A stretch of 64,000 nt of DNA from Rhizobium sp. PP-CC-3A-592 (GTDB lineage: Bacteria; Pseudomonadota; Alphaproteobacteria; Rhizobiales; Rhizobiaceae). Made by a program: the position numbers and the translations under genes. The DNA is taken from contig NZ_QJSR01000001.1 in NCBI RefSeq assembly GCF_003217095.1, positions 1,216,009-1,280,008 on the forward strand, in the 5' to 3' direction. Below, in pieces: positions 36,076 to 44,754 of this stretch. The notes beneath the pieces are model-generated. The model searched no databases. It was not told the origin of the DNA and worked only from the letters and a program-made list of their open reading frames with translations. The first letter of the stretch is position 1; each line of letters starts with the position of its first letter.

Positions 36076-36661
36076 CGAGATCGGCATCTACCTCAAGGGC
36101 GTCTGGATGCTGGTGCTGGGCAAGCCGGAAGGCTTCGACTTCCTGGATCTCAGCGCCTCCGGCGTCTGGCGCTCCTTTGCCGCCATTCTCTGGTGCCTGC
36201 CGGCGATGGCCGTCAGCTGGTCGGCCTGGCGCATGTTCTACCTTGCCAACATGCCCGATGGCTCGACGGCGGGTCTCGCCTTCATCGCCAAGCTTTTCAT
36301 CGTGGATGTCGCGACCTGGATCCTGCCGATCCTGCTGATCATCATGCTCGCCCGGCCGCTCGGCTACGGGCCGGCACTGAGCGCGATCATCGTCGTCACC
36401 AACTGGCTGTCGATCCCGACCTTCTACGGCATGGCGTTTCCGGCGGCCATCCGGCTGGTCGTCCCCGGCAGCGAAGGGCTGACGGGCATGCTCTCGCTGA
36501 TCGCCCTCATCGCCATCATCATCGCGATCTTCCGGGTGCTGAAACTCATCACGGGCGGCGACCAGACGCTCCTTGCGGCAACGCTCTCCGCTTTGTTCAT
36601 CCTGCCATCGCTGATGATCGGCGAGCTGCTGCAGCGCAGCTTCGGCCTGCTGCCGGCGTAA
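36062..36661 (+). CDS. Conserved hypothetical membrane protein
   Basis: A 199-residue protein I do not recognise by function. It has about five hydrophobic segments (residues about 37-55, 75-100, 103-122, 140-158 and 165-190) and little charge outside the first 30 residues. It starts inside the last codons of dapE (14-bp overlap), so it is translationally coupled to diaminopimelate synthesis, and ends 6 bp from the convergent truA. A transport, anchoring or Yip1-like role is conceivable but unproven. Confidence 0.75.
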   Translation: MPQLDEIGIYLKGVWMLVLGKPEGFDFLDLSASGVWRSFAAILWCLPAMAVSWSAWRMFYLANMPDGSTAGLAFIAKLFIVDVATWILPILLIIMLARPLGYGPALSAIIVVTNWLSIPTFYGMAFPAAIRLVVPGSEGLTGMLSLIALIAIIIAIFRVLKLITGGDQTLLAATLSALFILPSLMIGELLQRSFGLLPA

Positions 36662-36667
36662 AGCCGG

Positions 36668-37411
36668 TCAGTAATCCACCTGCATGAAATAGAGCCCATC
36701 CGGCGGGGCGACCGGGCCGCAGGCCTTGCGGTCGCGGGCGTCGAGGGCAGCGCGCACCCGTTCGACCGGCCACTTCCCCTCGCCCACCATCTTCAGCGTT
36801 CCCGCCAACGAGCGGATCTGATTGTGGAGGAAACTCTGGGCCGTGGCGCGGATCTCGATCACGTCTCCGTCCCGCGTCACATCCAGACAATCGAGCGTGC
36901 GCACGGGGCTGTTGGCCTGGCAATGGACGGAGCGAAACGTGGTGAAATCATGCCGGCCGACCAGCGTCTGCGCCGCCTCGTGCATCAGCCCCGCATCGAG
37001 CGGCTTCACCACCCACCAAGCCCGCTTGGCTTCGAGCGCCAGAGGCGAGCGGCGGCAGATGATGCGGTAGAGGTAGTGGCGGCGAAGGGCCGAGAAGCGC
37101 GCGTCGAACGTCTCCGGCACGGGTTCGGCGTCGAGGATCGCGACCCGCTCGCCATGCTGGCCGAGATGGGCGTTCAGCGCATTGCGCAGCGTTTCCGCCG
37201 GCCAGTCGCGGGTCAGATCGGTATGCGCCACCTGCCCACGGGCGTGGACGCCGGAATCGGTTCGCCCCGCGCCGCGGACCGACACTGTTTCCCCCGTCAG
37301 CCGCAGGATGGCGCCTTCGATGGCGCCCTGTACGGAGCGGCCATTGTCCTGGCGCTGCCAGCCGACATAGGACGTTCCGTCATATTCCACCAGAAGCCGG
37401 AAGCGCGGCAT
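36668..37411 (-). CDS. truA: tRNA pseudouridine synthase A
   Basis: Isomerises uridines 38-40 in the tRNA anticodon arm. 247 residues. The catalytic Asp is in [12 protein letters not shown] near residue 52, with typical N-terminal [13 protein letters not shown] near 8 and C-terminal [13 protein letters not shown] near 195. It is directly adjacent to fmt (0-bp gap), forming the def-fmt-truA operon seen across Rhizobiales. Confidence 0.96.
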   Translation of the reverse strand: MPRFRLLVEYDGTSYVGWQRQDNGRSVQGAIEGAILRLTGETVSVRGAGRTDSGVHARGQVAHTDLTRDWPAETLRNALNAHLGQHGERVAILDAEPVPETFDARFSALRRHYLYRIICRRSPLALEAKRAWWVVKPLDAGLMHEAAQTLVGRHDFTTFRSVHCQANSPVRTLDCLDVTRDGDVIEIRATAQSFLHNQIRSLAGTLKMVGEGKWPVERVRAALDARDRKACGPVAPPDGLYFMQVDY

Positions 37412-38347
37412 TCAGAACAGCCTCGTGCCGGCGGGAACCGGCGTACCGCGCCGGAACTCGTCAGCGGGCAGAACCTTGCCGCCTGCCTTCTGCAGCCGCG
37501 TCAGGCGGATAGAGCCATCACCGCAGGCAATCGTCAGGTCGTCGAAGAGGGCCGTGCCCGTCTCTCCGCCGGCCGTCTCCACCGTGGAGGCGAGAACCTT
37601 GACCCGCTCGCGCTTGCCCGCGATGTCGAGCTCGAACCAGGCGCCCGGAAAGGGCGACAGGCCGCGAATGTGGTCGTGAACTTCCTGCGCCGGCCTGGCG
37701 AAATCGATATGGGTTTCGCCCTTGGCGATCTTCGTCGCGTAGAGGACACCCTCCTCGCGCTGTGGGGTCAGGGGCAGGTCGTCCGCTTCCAGCTTTTCCA
37801 TGGCCTCGCGCATCAGGGCCGCACCACGCACCATGAGCCTGTCGTGCAGCTCGCCCGCCGTCATGTCGGGGCCGATGGTGACGAGGCTGGTCAGGGCCAC
37901 AGGACCGGTGTCGAGCCCCTTCTCCATCTTCATGACCATCATGCCGGTTTCCCGATCGCCCGCCATGATCGCCCGCTGGATAGGCGCCGCACCGCGCCAG
38001 CGCGGCAGCAGGGAGGCATGGCCGTTGTAGCAGCCCAGCCGCGTGCCCGACAGAATCGATTCCGGCAGAAGCAGGCCATAGGCCACGACCACCGCCACGT
38101 CGGCATCCAGCGCGCGAAACGCGTCGCGGTCCTCGTCCATCTTGAAATTCAGCGGCGTGCGAACCTCGATGCCGAGCAGTTCTGCGGCCTGATGCACGGG
38201 AGATTTCTGCAGATCGAGCCCGCGTCGGCCGCCGGGGCGCGGCGGCTGGGTGTAGACGGCGACGATCCTGTGGCCAGACTGCGCCAGTGCGGCAAGCGTC
38301 GGCACGGAGAACTCCGGCGTTCCCATGAAAATGATGCGCAGCGGCAT
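37412..38347 (-). CDS. fmt: Methionyl-tRNA formyltransferase
   Basis: Formylates initiator Met-tRNA with 10-formyl-tetrahydrofolate. 311 residues. The N-terminal Rossmann domain begins [16 protein letters not shown]; the active-site segment [20 protein letters not shown] (near residue 105) and GLDTGPV near 140 are intact, and an OB-fold C-terminal domain follows. It lies between def and truA in a tight operon. Confidence 0.96.
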   Translation of the reverse strand: MPLRIIFMGTPEFSVPTLAALAQSGHRIVAVYTQPPRPGGRRGLDLQKSPVHQAAELLGIEVRTPLNFKMDEDRDAFRALDADVAVVVAYGLLLPESILSGTRLGCYNGHASLLPRWRGAAPIQRAIMAGDRETGMMVMKMEKGLDTGPVALTSLVTIGPDMTAGELHDRLMVRGAALMREAMEKLEADDLPLTPQREEGVLYATKIAKGETHIDFARPAQEVHDHIRGLSPFPGAWFELDIAGKRERVKVLASTVETAGGETGTALFDDLTIACGDGSIRLTRLQKAGGKVLPADEFRRGTPVPAGTRLF

Positions 38348-38402
38348 GATGGCCTCCCTCGATAGTGCGGTCGCGCCGGCAGCTGACGGCGGCCCGCCCC
38401 GA

Positions 38403-38927
38403 TCAGATCGCCTTCGAACCGCGGGTCTTGGCGGCCTTGGTGAATTTGCGCACGACCATCTCGCGCTTCAGCTTGGAGATATGGTCGATGAACAGCACAC
38501 CGTTCAAGTGGTCGATCTCGTGCTGCAGACAAGTGGCGAGCAGCCCATCCGCCGCGATTTCCTGCTGGCGACCCTCCCGATCGAGATAGCGCAGGGTGAT
38601 GCCGGCGGGGCGCTCGACCTCGGCGTAATAGTCGGGGATCGACAGGCAGCCTTCCTCGTAGACCGAACGCTCGTCCGTCGACGTCAGAATTTCCGGATTG
38701 ATGAAGACCTGCGGCGCGGCGTCGTCACCCTCCTTGGCAAGGTCGATCACCAGCAAGCGGCGGGGAAGGCCGATCTGGATCGCCGCCAGCCCAATGCCCG
38801 GCGCGTCGTACATGGTTTCCAGCATGTCGTCGGCGACCCGGCGCACGTCGTCGTCGACACGCTCGACGGGCGCGGAGATCTGGCGAAGCAGGGGATCGGG
38901 CAGGATGATAAGAGGCTTGATCGTCAT
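38403..38927 (-). CDS. def: Peptide deformylase
   Basis: Removes the N-formyl group from nascent proteins using Fe(II)/Zn. 174 residues. The three motifs are [10 protein letters not shown] (residues 45-53, with Ile replacing the common Pro), EGCLSIP with metal-ligand Cys94, and QHEIDH with His136, Glu137 and His140. First gene of the def-fmt-truA unit, divergent from rmuC across a 143-bp AT-richer gap. Confidence 0.95.
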   Translation of the reverse strand: MTIKPLIILPDPLLRQISAPVERVDDDVRRVADDMLETMYDAPGIGLAAIQIGLPRRLLVIDLAKEGDDAAPQVFINPEILTSTDERSVYEEGCLSIPDYYAEVERPAGITLRYLDREGRQQEIAADGLLATCLQHEIDHLNGVLFIDHISKLKREMVVRKFTKAAKTRGSKAI

Positions 38928-39070
38928 GGCGTCGTGATAGCCGATCTTTTCTGGCGATGGAATTCGGGCACGGAGAATTTGCGCTGATTTTCACGCGGAA
39001 ATTGACTCCGATCAAGATGATGTTCACGATTTGATCTGGTCTTGGCGATAAATTTCGGTACAGTCCGGCC

Positions 39071-40303
39071 ATGAACGCTTTCTCGCTTACCGATATCGTG
39101 CTCGCAGCCGCCAACGCGACGGGCCTTTCCGCGTCCGTTCTCGCGTGGCTTCTGATCGGCGCAGTGGTTCCCGTCGCTCTCGCCATCCTCGCTGCCTTTC
39201 GCCGCCGGGGCGCGGCCAATGCCGATACGGCGCAGGAGCAAATGGCCGCGCTGATCCAGTCGCAGACCGAGATGCAGGGGCGGATCGCCGCTATCGCCGA
39301 CATCTTCGGGACGCGGCAATACGAGCTGAACCAGTCGATCAACCAGCGGATCGATGGCATGACGCAGCGCATCGGCGCCTCGATCACCGAGCAGACGCGG
39401 CAGACGCATGAGAACCTGCGCACGCTGCAGGAGCGGCTGGCCGTGATCGACACGGCCCAGACGAACATCCAGTCGCTTGCCAAGGACATGGCCGGGCTGC
39501 AGCAGATCCTCGCCAACAAGCAGACCCGCGGCGCCTTCGGCCAGGGGCGCATGGAAACGATCATCGCCGACGGCCTGCCACAGGGCGCCTATGCGTTTCA
39601 GGCGACACTGTCCAACGCCTCGCGGCCGGACTGCATCATCCGCATGCCGAACGGCCAGCCGGGACTGGCGATCGATGCGAAGTTTCCGCTGGAGGCGTGG
39701 AACGCCATGCGGGCGGCACAAACGCCGGAGCTGAAACGACAGGCATCGCTCCTCTTCCGGCGCGACATCGAGGTCCATATCAAGGACATCGCGGGGAAAT
39801 ACCTGATCCCCGGCGAGACCCAGGACACGGCCTTCCTGTTCGTGCCCTCCGAGTCGATCTTCGCCGACATTCACGAGCATTTCGAAAGCATCGTCCAGAA
39901 GGCGCACCGGTCGCGCGTCGTCATCGTCTCGCCCTCGCTGCTGCTGCTCTCCATTCAGGTCATCCAGGCGATCCTGCGCGACCATCGCATGCGCGAGCAG
40001 GCCCATCTGATCCAGGACGAAGTCGTGCGGCTGATGGAGGACCTCTCGCGGCTGGACGAGCGCGTGCGCAAGCTGCACGGGCACTTCACCACCACGCAGA
40101 AGGACGTTGACGACATCCTGATCTCGTCCGACAAGCTCAAGCGCCGGGGTGCGAAGATCGAGGCTCTGGATCTGCAGGAGGGCGGTGGCGTCGCGTCTGC
40201 GGACCCCGCGTCACCCATCCCGGCCAGTTCGCAGCCTGGACAAACGTCTGCCCCCGGCAGCCGCATCGGTTCGCTAAAGCTGAGAGTGGTTGACGAGGAC
40301 TGA
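39071..40303 (+). CDS. rmuC: DNA recombination protein RmuC
   Basis: A 410-residue RmuC protein, implicated in limiting inverted-repeat recombination. It has an N-terminal membrane anchor (about 20-42), a coiled-coil segment (about 55-155, QSINQRIDGMTQRIG) and the conserved PD-(D/E)XK-like domain with RPDCIIRMPNGQPGLAIDAKF near 190-210 (catalytic Asp and Lys in IDAKF). The C-terminal 40 residues are Pro/Ser-rich. It is divergent from def. Confidence 0.93.
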   Translation: MNAFSLTDIVLAAANATGLSASVLAWLLIGAVVPVALAILAAFRRRGAANADTAQEQMAALIQSQTEMQGRIAAIADIFGTRQYELNQSINQRIDGMTQRIGASITEQTRQTHENLRTLQERLAVIDTAQTNIQSLAKDMAGLQQILANKQTRGAFGQGRMETIIADGLPQGAYAFQATLSNASRPDCIIRMPNGQPGLAIDAKFPLEAWNAMRAAQTPELKRQASLLFRRDIEVHIKDIAGKYLIPGETQDTAFLFVPSESIFADIHEHFESIVQKAHRSRVVIVSPSLLLLSIQVIQAILRDHRMREQAHLIQDEVVRLMEDLSRLDERVRKLHGHFTTTQKDVDDILISSDKLKRRGAKIEALDLQEGGGVASADPASPIPASSQPGQTSAPGSRIGSLKLRVVDED

Positions 40304-40365
40304 GAGCGTCGGGCAGTGTCCGGCTTACACACACCGCTCAACGCGGCGCATTCGGGAGGCATTGC

Positions 40366-41265
40366 ATGATCACCGTTTTCGGTTCCATCAATATGGACCT
40401 TATCGCCACCACGGCGCGCCTGCCGAAACCGGGCGAAACGGTGACGGGCAACAGCTTCACCACGGCAGCCGGCGGCAAGGGCGCAAACCAGGCGCTGGCC
40501 GCAACCCGCGCCGGCGCTTCCGTGCGCATGGCCGGCGCCGTCGGCTGGGATGCCTTCGCCGAATCCGCCCTCGGCCTCATGAAGGAGGCGGGGACGGACC
40601 TGTCTCTGGTGAAGACCGCAAGCGAGCCGACGGGCACCGCGCATATTCTGGTCGGCGGCGATGGCGAAAACGTGATCGTGGTCGTCGCCAGCGCCAACGG
40701 CACCGTCAACGAGGCGGATGCTTTAGCCGCCATCGAAACGATGACGCCGCAGGATACGCTGGTGCTGCAGCTCGAAATACCGCCCGAGGCCGTCGAAGGC
40801 GCGCTTCTCGCCGCCCGCGAGCGCGGCGTCCGCTCGATCATCAACATCGCGCCTTTGACCGAATATGCCGCAGCGCTCGGCCGCATGGCAGATATCGTGG
40901 TGGCCAACGAAACCGAGTTCGAGCGCCTCGCCGGCCGAGACCGGCTGTCGTCGGAAGAGCGCCAGTCGGCGATCCGCGCACTCAGCGCCGAAACGGGCCA
41001 GACGGTCATCGTCACGCTGGGTGCGGACGGCGTCATCGCCATGCATGAGGGTGAAATATATACCGCCGACGGCCTCGTGATCGAGCCTGTCGATACGGTC
41101 GGCGCCGGCGATACGTTCTGCGGGTATCTCGCAGCCGGGCTCGATGCCGGACTGCCGTTCGAGACGGCCCTGCGGCGCGCGGCCGTGGCAGGCTCGCTCG
41201 CCTGCCTCAAGCCCGGCGCCCAGCCCGCCATTCCGCTCGCGAGCGCGGTGGATGCTGCCCTTTAA
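40366..41265 (+). CDS. rbsK: Ribokinase
   Basis: PfkB-family kinase that makes ribose 5-phosphate. 299 residues. The N-terminal substrate-binding GSINMDLIA near residue 5 and GGKGANQALAA near 38, and the C-terminal catalytic DTVGAGDTFCGYLA (Asp near 250), are typical of ribokinase. GGGAGG lies about 8 nt before the ATG. A nucleoside hydrolase gene that would release ribose lies convergently 0.5 kb downstream. Confidence 0.92.
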   Translation: MITVFGSINMDLIATTARLPKPGETVTGNSFTTAAGGKGANQALAATRAGASVRMAGAVGWDAFAESALGLMKEAGTDLSLVKTASEPTGTAHILVGGDGENVIVVVASANGTVNEADALAAIETMTPQDTLVLQLEIPPEAVEGALLAARERGVRSIINIAPLTEYAAALGRMADIVVANETEFERLAGRDRLSSEERQSAIRALSAETGQTVIVTLGADGVIAMHEGEIYTADGLVIEPVDTVGAGDTFCGYLAAGLDAGLPFETALRRAAVAGSLACLKPGAQPAIPLASAVDAAL

Positions 41266-41308
41266 GGGCTGTCGCTATATCCCGAGTTCCGGCAGCGTCT
41301 GCCTGACC

Positions 41309-41335
41309 GGAACCAATCCTTGCCCGAGGGAGTTT
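41309..41335 (+). promoter_or_regulatory. Candidate general-stress (RpoE2/EcfG) promoter
   Basis: GGAAC at 41309-41313, then 19 bp, then TT at 41333-41334, fitting the S. meliloti RpoE2 pattern GGAAC-N18/19-TT. It lies about 50 bp before the start of the small DUF883-like gene, a class often under this sigma factor. Confidence 0.5.
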
Positions 41336-41363
41336 AGCGTTCGGTAGACAAGGAGAACCCGAA

Positions 41364-41684
41364 ATGTCTTTCAATTCCTCCACTGAAGATGTCAGCGCTC
41401 TTCGTGACGAAGTCGCGCGCCTGACAAAGATCGTTTCCTCGCAGGGCGCCCGCGCCTATAGCGACACGCGCGAAAAGGCGGCAGAGGCCTATGATGCGGC
41501 AGCGCCCTACGCGAAGAAGGCTGTGGCTCAGGTAAAGGCCGAGAGCCGCGCCGTGGCGGATGTCGCTCGTGAACACCCGACCGGCATCGCTGGCGTCGTC
41601 GTTCTCGCAACGGCGATCGGCATTGCCGTTGGCTACATTCTCGGTTCGTCAAGTGAGCCCGAGCCCCGGTCCTGGTGGCGTTAA
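41364..41684 (+). CDS. DUF883/ElaB-like small membrane-anchored protein
   Basis: A 106-residue protein with an amphipathic helical N-terminus (STEDVSALRDEVARLTKIV), an Ala/Lys-rich middle (residues about 35-70) and one glycine-rich C-terminal membrane segment (GIAGVVVLATAIGIAVGYILG, residues about 74-94). This is the ElaB/YqjD/DUF883 layout, whose members bind ribosomes or stabilise membranes in stationary phase. AAGGAGA lies about 8 nt upstream of the ATG. Assignment is by layout. Confidence 0.75.
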   Translation: MSFNSSTEDVSALRDEVARLTKIVSSQGARAYSDTREKAAEAYDAAAPYAKKAVAQVKAESRAVADVAREHPTGIAGVVVLATAIGIAVGYILGSSSEPEPRSWWR

Positions 41685-41710
41685 GCGCCAGCTACGGGAT
41701 AGAAATCCAG

Positions 41711-41743
41711 AACCGCGCGTCCGCAAGGATCGCGCGGTTTTTC
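41711..41743. terminator. Terminator between the DUF883-like and nucleoside hydrolase genes
   Basis: A 9-bp perfect stem, AACCGCGCG at 41711-41719 and CGCGCGGTT at 41731-41739, followed by a T-run. It serves convergent genes, chiefly the plus-strand one. Confidence 0.85.
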
Positions 41744-41759
41744 GTTGACTGTACCCTGC

Positions 41760-42704
41760 TCAAAGGCGCGCGAGCCGCTCCGTCAGAAGATCGAAGAAGC
41801 CGTCGGCATCGACATCCTTCATGACTTTCGCATTGTGCGGGCGGCCCGTGACCTGCCACCAGTCCACGACCGTCATACCCACCGTCAGCTCCGACGTCGT
41901 CTCGATCTCGACGTTGCAGTCCCGACCGGAAAAAAGCGCAGGGCGAAGCAGGTAGGCGATCACGGTCGGGTCGTGCAGCGGGCCGCCATCGCTGCCGTAT
42001 TTCTCGATATCGAAGCGTTCGAAGAAATCGAGCATTTCCGCCATGGCGACGGCGGCCGGGCGGCCGATGGCGCGAATGCGATCGACGCGCGCTTTGAGCG
42101 TCAGGACCTTGTGCGTCACGTCGAGCGGCATCATGACGATGGGCATGCCGGACTTGAAGACGATGTCGGCCGCTTCCGGATCGACATAGATATTGAACTC
42201 GGCCGCCGGCGTGATGTTGCCGCCCTCGAAGAAGCCACCGCCCATCATCACCAGTTCCTTGACGCGGCCTGCGATCTCCGGCGCCTTTTGCAGTGCCAGC
42301 GCGATATTAGTGAGAGCGCCCAGCGTGCAGAGGGTCACGGTTCCCTCCGGCTCGGCGCGCAGCGTCTCGATGATGAAATCCACGGCGTGCGTGTCCTGCA
42401 GCGGCATGGTCGGCTCGGCGAGGTCGGTGCCGTCGAGACCGGTCGAGCCGTGGACGTGCTCCGCCGTTACGAGCGTGCGCGAGAGCGGTTTGTCAGCACC
42501 GGCATAGACCTTTACGTCCGGACGGCCCGAGAGCTCGCAGATGATGCGGGCGTTGCGGGCGGTGAGGCTCAGCGGCACGTTGCCGGCAACGGTCGTGATG
42601 CCGATAACGTCGAGCGCTTCCGGGCTTGCGAGCGCCAGCATGATGGCAGCCGCGTCGTCCTGTCCGGGATCCGTGTCGATGATGATCTTGGCGGGTGCAG
42701 TCAC
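41760..42704 (-). CDS. Nucleoside hydrolase
   Basis: A 314-residue inosine-uridine preferring hydrolase that splits nucleosides into base and ribose. The calcium-binding signature DTDPGQDDAAA is at residues about 9-19, and the C-terminal metal-site Asp in LHDPTVIAYLL is near 242. It has a GTG start at 42702-42704 with AAGGA about 8 nt upstream. The exact nucleoside preference cannot be read. With rbsK it provides a route from nucleosides to ribose 5-phosphate. Confidence 0.9.
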   Translation of the reverse strand: MTAPAKIIIDTDPGQDDAAAIMLALASPEALDVIGITTVAGNVPLSLTARNARIICELSGRPDVKVYAGADKPLSRTLVTAEHVHGSTGLDGTDLAEPTMPLQDTHAVDFIIETLRAEPEGTVTLCTLGALTNIALALQKAPEIAGRVKELVMMGGGFFEGGNITPAAEFNIYVDPEAADIVFKSGMPIVMMPLDVTHKVLTLKARVDRIRAIGRPAAVAMAEMLDFFERFDIEKYGSDGGPLHDPTVIAYLLRPALFSGRDCNVEIETTSELTVGMTVVDWWQVTGRPHNAKVMKDVDADGFFDLLTERLARL

Positions 42705-42815
42705 GGCGATATCCTTCTCCTGCTGTCGATACCTCCTCCATAGAACGATTCCCCAGGCGCTGTCAGGCGTCGTTGCAGGGCCGCGGTGATTCGTACGAAG
42801 AGAGGTGCAAGGCGG

Positions 42816-42844
42816 CTTGCGCGTCTCGGAGGTTCACCCCATAT
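42816..42844 (+). promoter_or_regulatory. Candidate RpoH heat-shock promoter of hsp20
   Basis: CTTGCG at 42816-42821, a 17-bp spacer, then CCATAT at 42839-42844, close to the alphaproteobacterial RpoH pattern (CTTG...CyTATnT). Predicted transcription start is about 42850, giving a leader of about 60 nt that holds the ROSE-like hairpin. Confidence 0.7.
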
Positions 42845-42881
42845 ATCCAGCGCGGACGCCGCCTCGCGGGTTCGCGCATCG

Positions 42882-42903
42882 GTCGCTTGAGGTTTGCAAG
42901 GAC
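42882..42903 (+). promoter_or_regulatory. ROSE-type RNA thermometer hairpin
   Basis: GTC (42882-42884), a bulged G (42885) and CTTG (42886-42889) pair with CAAG (42897-42900) and GAC (42901-42903) over a 7-nt loop. The AAGGA ribosome site of hsp20 is buried in the 3' strand, and the 5' strand contains UCGCU, matching the ROSE core UYGCU with its bulged G opposite the ribosome site. Melting at heat-shock temperature would open translation. Confidence 0.75.
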
Positions 42904-42908
42904 GAGAT

Positions 42909-43337
42909 ATGAGCCGCCTGACGCCTTTTACGAGCCCGCTGATGCTGGGCTTCGACGCCATGGAAAAGACGCTGGAACGCGTCGCCAAGGGCAATGACGG
43001 CTATCCTCCCTACAATATCGAACGTGTGCGCGGCGGGATGGCGGAAGAGCCGGAGCGCCTGCGAATCACGCTCGCTGTCGCCGGCTTTGCCGAAGACGAT
43101 CTCGACGTCATGATCGAGGAAAACCAGCTCGTCATTCGCGGACGCCAGACCGACACGGAAGAGCGCGACTATCTCCATCGCGGGATCGCGGCACGTCAGT
43201 TCCAGCGCATGTTCGTGCTTGCCGAAGGCATGGAGGTGCTGAAGGCGGAATTGCGCAACGGACTGCTTTCCGTCGATCTCATTCGCCCAGAACCTGCTCG
43301 TATGGTAAAGAAAATTAACATTTTGGTCTCAGAGTGA
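42909..43337 (+). CDS. Small heat-shock protein, Hsp20/IbpA family
   Basis: A 142-residue alpha-crystallin chaperone that holds unfolding proteins. The N-terminus (FTSPLMLGFDAMEKTLERV) is the class A IbpA-like type of rhizobia. The crystallin domain spans residues about 35-125, with VAGFAEDDLDVMIEENQLVIRG split as two strands. The ATG at 42909 has AAGGA 7 nt upstream, held in a ROSE-like hairpin. An RpoH-type promoter lies about 65 bp upstream. A DUF1150 gene follows, the common partner in Rhizobiales. Confidence 0.92.
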   Translation: MSRLTPFTSPLMLGFDAMEKTLERVAKGNDGYPPYNIERVRGGMAEEPERLRITLAVAGFAEDDLDVMIEENQLVIRGRQTDTEERDYLHRGIAARQFQRMFVLAEGMEVLKAELRNGLLSVDLIRPEPARMVKKINILVSE

Positions 43338-43477
43338 TCTCACCGGCAAGGGTCACCTCGCCGGCTGCAAGGCTGGCGACCCTGGTTGCGAATTTCGCCA
43401 ATCCTCGCATGAAAACATAATCTTATGTCGCGTGACCTTTCCGAGGAAAGACTCGTGCGGCAACGAGGAGAGAGTTC

Positions 43478-43735
43478 ATGGGATTGAAGCACGTCAGCAG
43501 CCATTTGTCGAAAACCGACCTGGCACATCTTGGTGCAGGTGAAGTCGGTTACATCCGGAAAATGCGGTCTGACGAAGTCTCGCGCTGCTTTCCCGAGGCT
43601 CCCAGCATGGAGCCGGGTCTTGACCTCTGGGCCCTCTTCGGCGCCGATGGCACCCCAATTCTCCTCACCGACAACCGTTCCAGCACCTTCTTCAAGGCTG
43701 CCGAGGACGACCTGAAGACGGTCACGCTTCACTGA
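43478..43735 (+). CDS. DUF1150 family protein
   Basis: An 85-residue protein of the DUF1150 family, found almost solely in Alphaproteobacteria next to small heat-shock genes. Core: LGAGEVGYIRKMRSDEV near residue 18 and LWALFGADGTPILLTDNR near 50. Function unknown; context suggests a heat- or proteostasis-related role. GAGGAGA lies about 8 nt before the ATG. The 140-bp gap after hsp20 contains a CTTTCC/GGAAAG hairpin near 43437. Confidence 0.85.
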   Translation: MGLKHVSSHLSKTDLAHLGAGEVGYIRKMRSDEVSRCFPEAPSMEPGLDLWALFGADGTPILLTDNRSSTFFKAAEDDLKTVTLH

Positions 43736-43848
43736 TTCGCAGCCCTTCCCGAACGACGCCGCCCGCCATGAAATCCGGCCGTAGCGGCGTCCATATCTTC
43801 CCCACAAAAGTCTTTGCCGTCCTGCCTGCCTTCGGATAACCGGAGGGC

Positions 43849-44742
43849 ATGAAAAAGCAGGACGTTGCCGCCTATCTGTTCCTCGCCTTCGCCTGGGGGC
43901 TCTCGTTCCTCGTGCTCCTGCACGTGGTCGATGCCTTCGGCTGGGTCGGCGCGGTCACGTTGCGCAGTCTTGTCGCCGGCGGCACGCTTCTCGCCTTCGC
44001 GGCCTTGCGTCGCCGTGCGCTTCATTTCGGCGCACGCCGACTGCCCTTCGTCATCGTCGGTGCGACCACGGTGGCCGGGCAGCTGATCGGCCTTTCCTAT
44101 GCAACGCCGCGCATCGGAACGGCGATGGCCGCGATTCTGGTCGCCGCAATCCCGCTCTTCTCCATGGTGATCGCGCATCTCTGGAAGCTGGAGCGCATGC
44201 GGGCGCAGGGGCTGCTCGGGCTCGTCACCGGCACGATCGGGATCGTGCTGCTGGTCGGCTTTCCCGCAGTCCCCATCACTGCGGACTTCCTGCTCGGCTG
44301 TGCGGCGTCGCTCTTCAGTGCGTTTTGCGCCGCCTTCGGCAGCAATTATGCGAGCCACCGCCTACGCGGCATCGGGTCGCTGGAGGTCACGATCGGCGCA
44401 TTTCTCTCGGGCGGGATCATGACGCTGCCGCTTCTGCTGGCGGTCCCGGTGCCCGGCCTGCCCTCATGGACGGATGTCGGTGCGCTTCTGGTGCTTGCCT
44501 GCGTCATGAGCGCGCTGACCTACGTCACCTATTTCCGGCTCGTCGCCTCCATCGGCGCCACGCGCACCATCAGCGTCGAATTCGCCGTAACGGTCGTTGC
44601 CGTTCTCGTCGGCGCCGTCGTGCTCGACGAGCCGATCGCTCCCATACAGATCGCCGGTGCCGCCGTCATTATCGCCGGCTGCGCGCTGGTGCTCGGCCTC
44701 GTGCCCTTCGGGCGCAAACCGAAGTTCAAGCCCGTCCCCTGA
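43849..44742 (+). CDS. DMT superfamily transporter (EamA)
   Basis: A 297-residue inner-membrane transporter with ten hydrophobic segments in two EamA repeats (about 5-140 and 150-285). The second repeat ends in GAVVLDEPIAPIQIAGAAVI, a typical EamA helix-9/10 motif. Family members export amino acids or metabolites; the substrate is unknown. It is convergent with trmB, 12 bp apart. Confidence 0.87.
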   Translation: MKKQDVAAYLFLAFAWGLSFLVLLHVVDAFGWVGAVTLRSLVAGGTLLAFAALRRRALHFGARRLPFVIVGATTVAGQLIGLSYATPRIGTAMAAILVAAIPLFSMVIAHLWKLERMRAQGLLGLVTGTIGIVLLVGFPAVPITADFLLGCAASLFSAFCAAFGSNYASHRLRGIGSLEVTIGAFLSGGIMTLPLLLAVPVPGLPSWTDVGALLVLACVMSALTYVTYFRLVASIGATRTISVEFAVTVVAVLVGAVVLDEPIAPIQIAGAAVIIAGCALVLGLVPFGRKPKFKPVP

Positions 44743-44754
44743 CGATCCAAGGCC

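Noticed and set aside
43755-43791. Possible terminator after DUF1150 (GACGCCGC...GCGGCGTC)
   Set aside because: The 8-bp arms are separated by 21 nt and there is no T-run; too weak to list as a feature.
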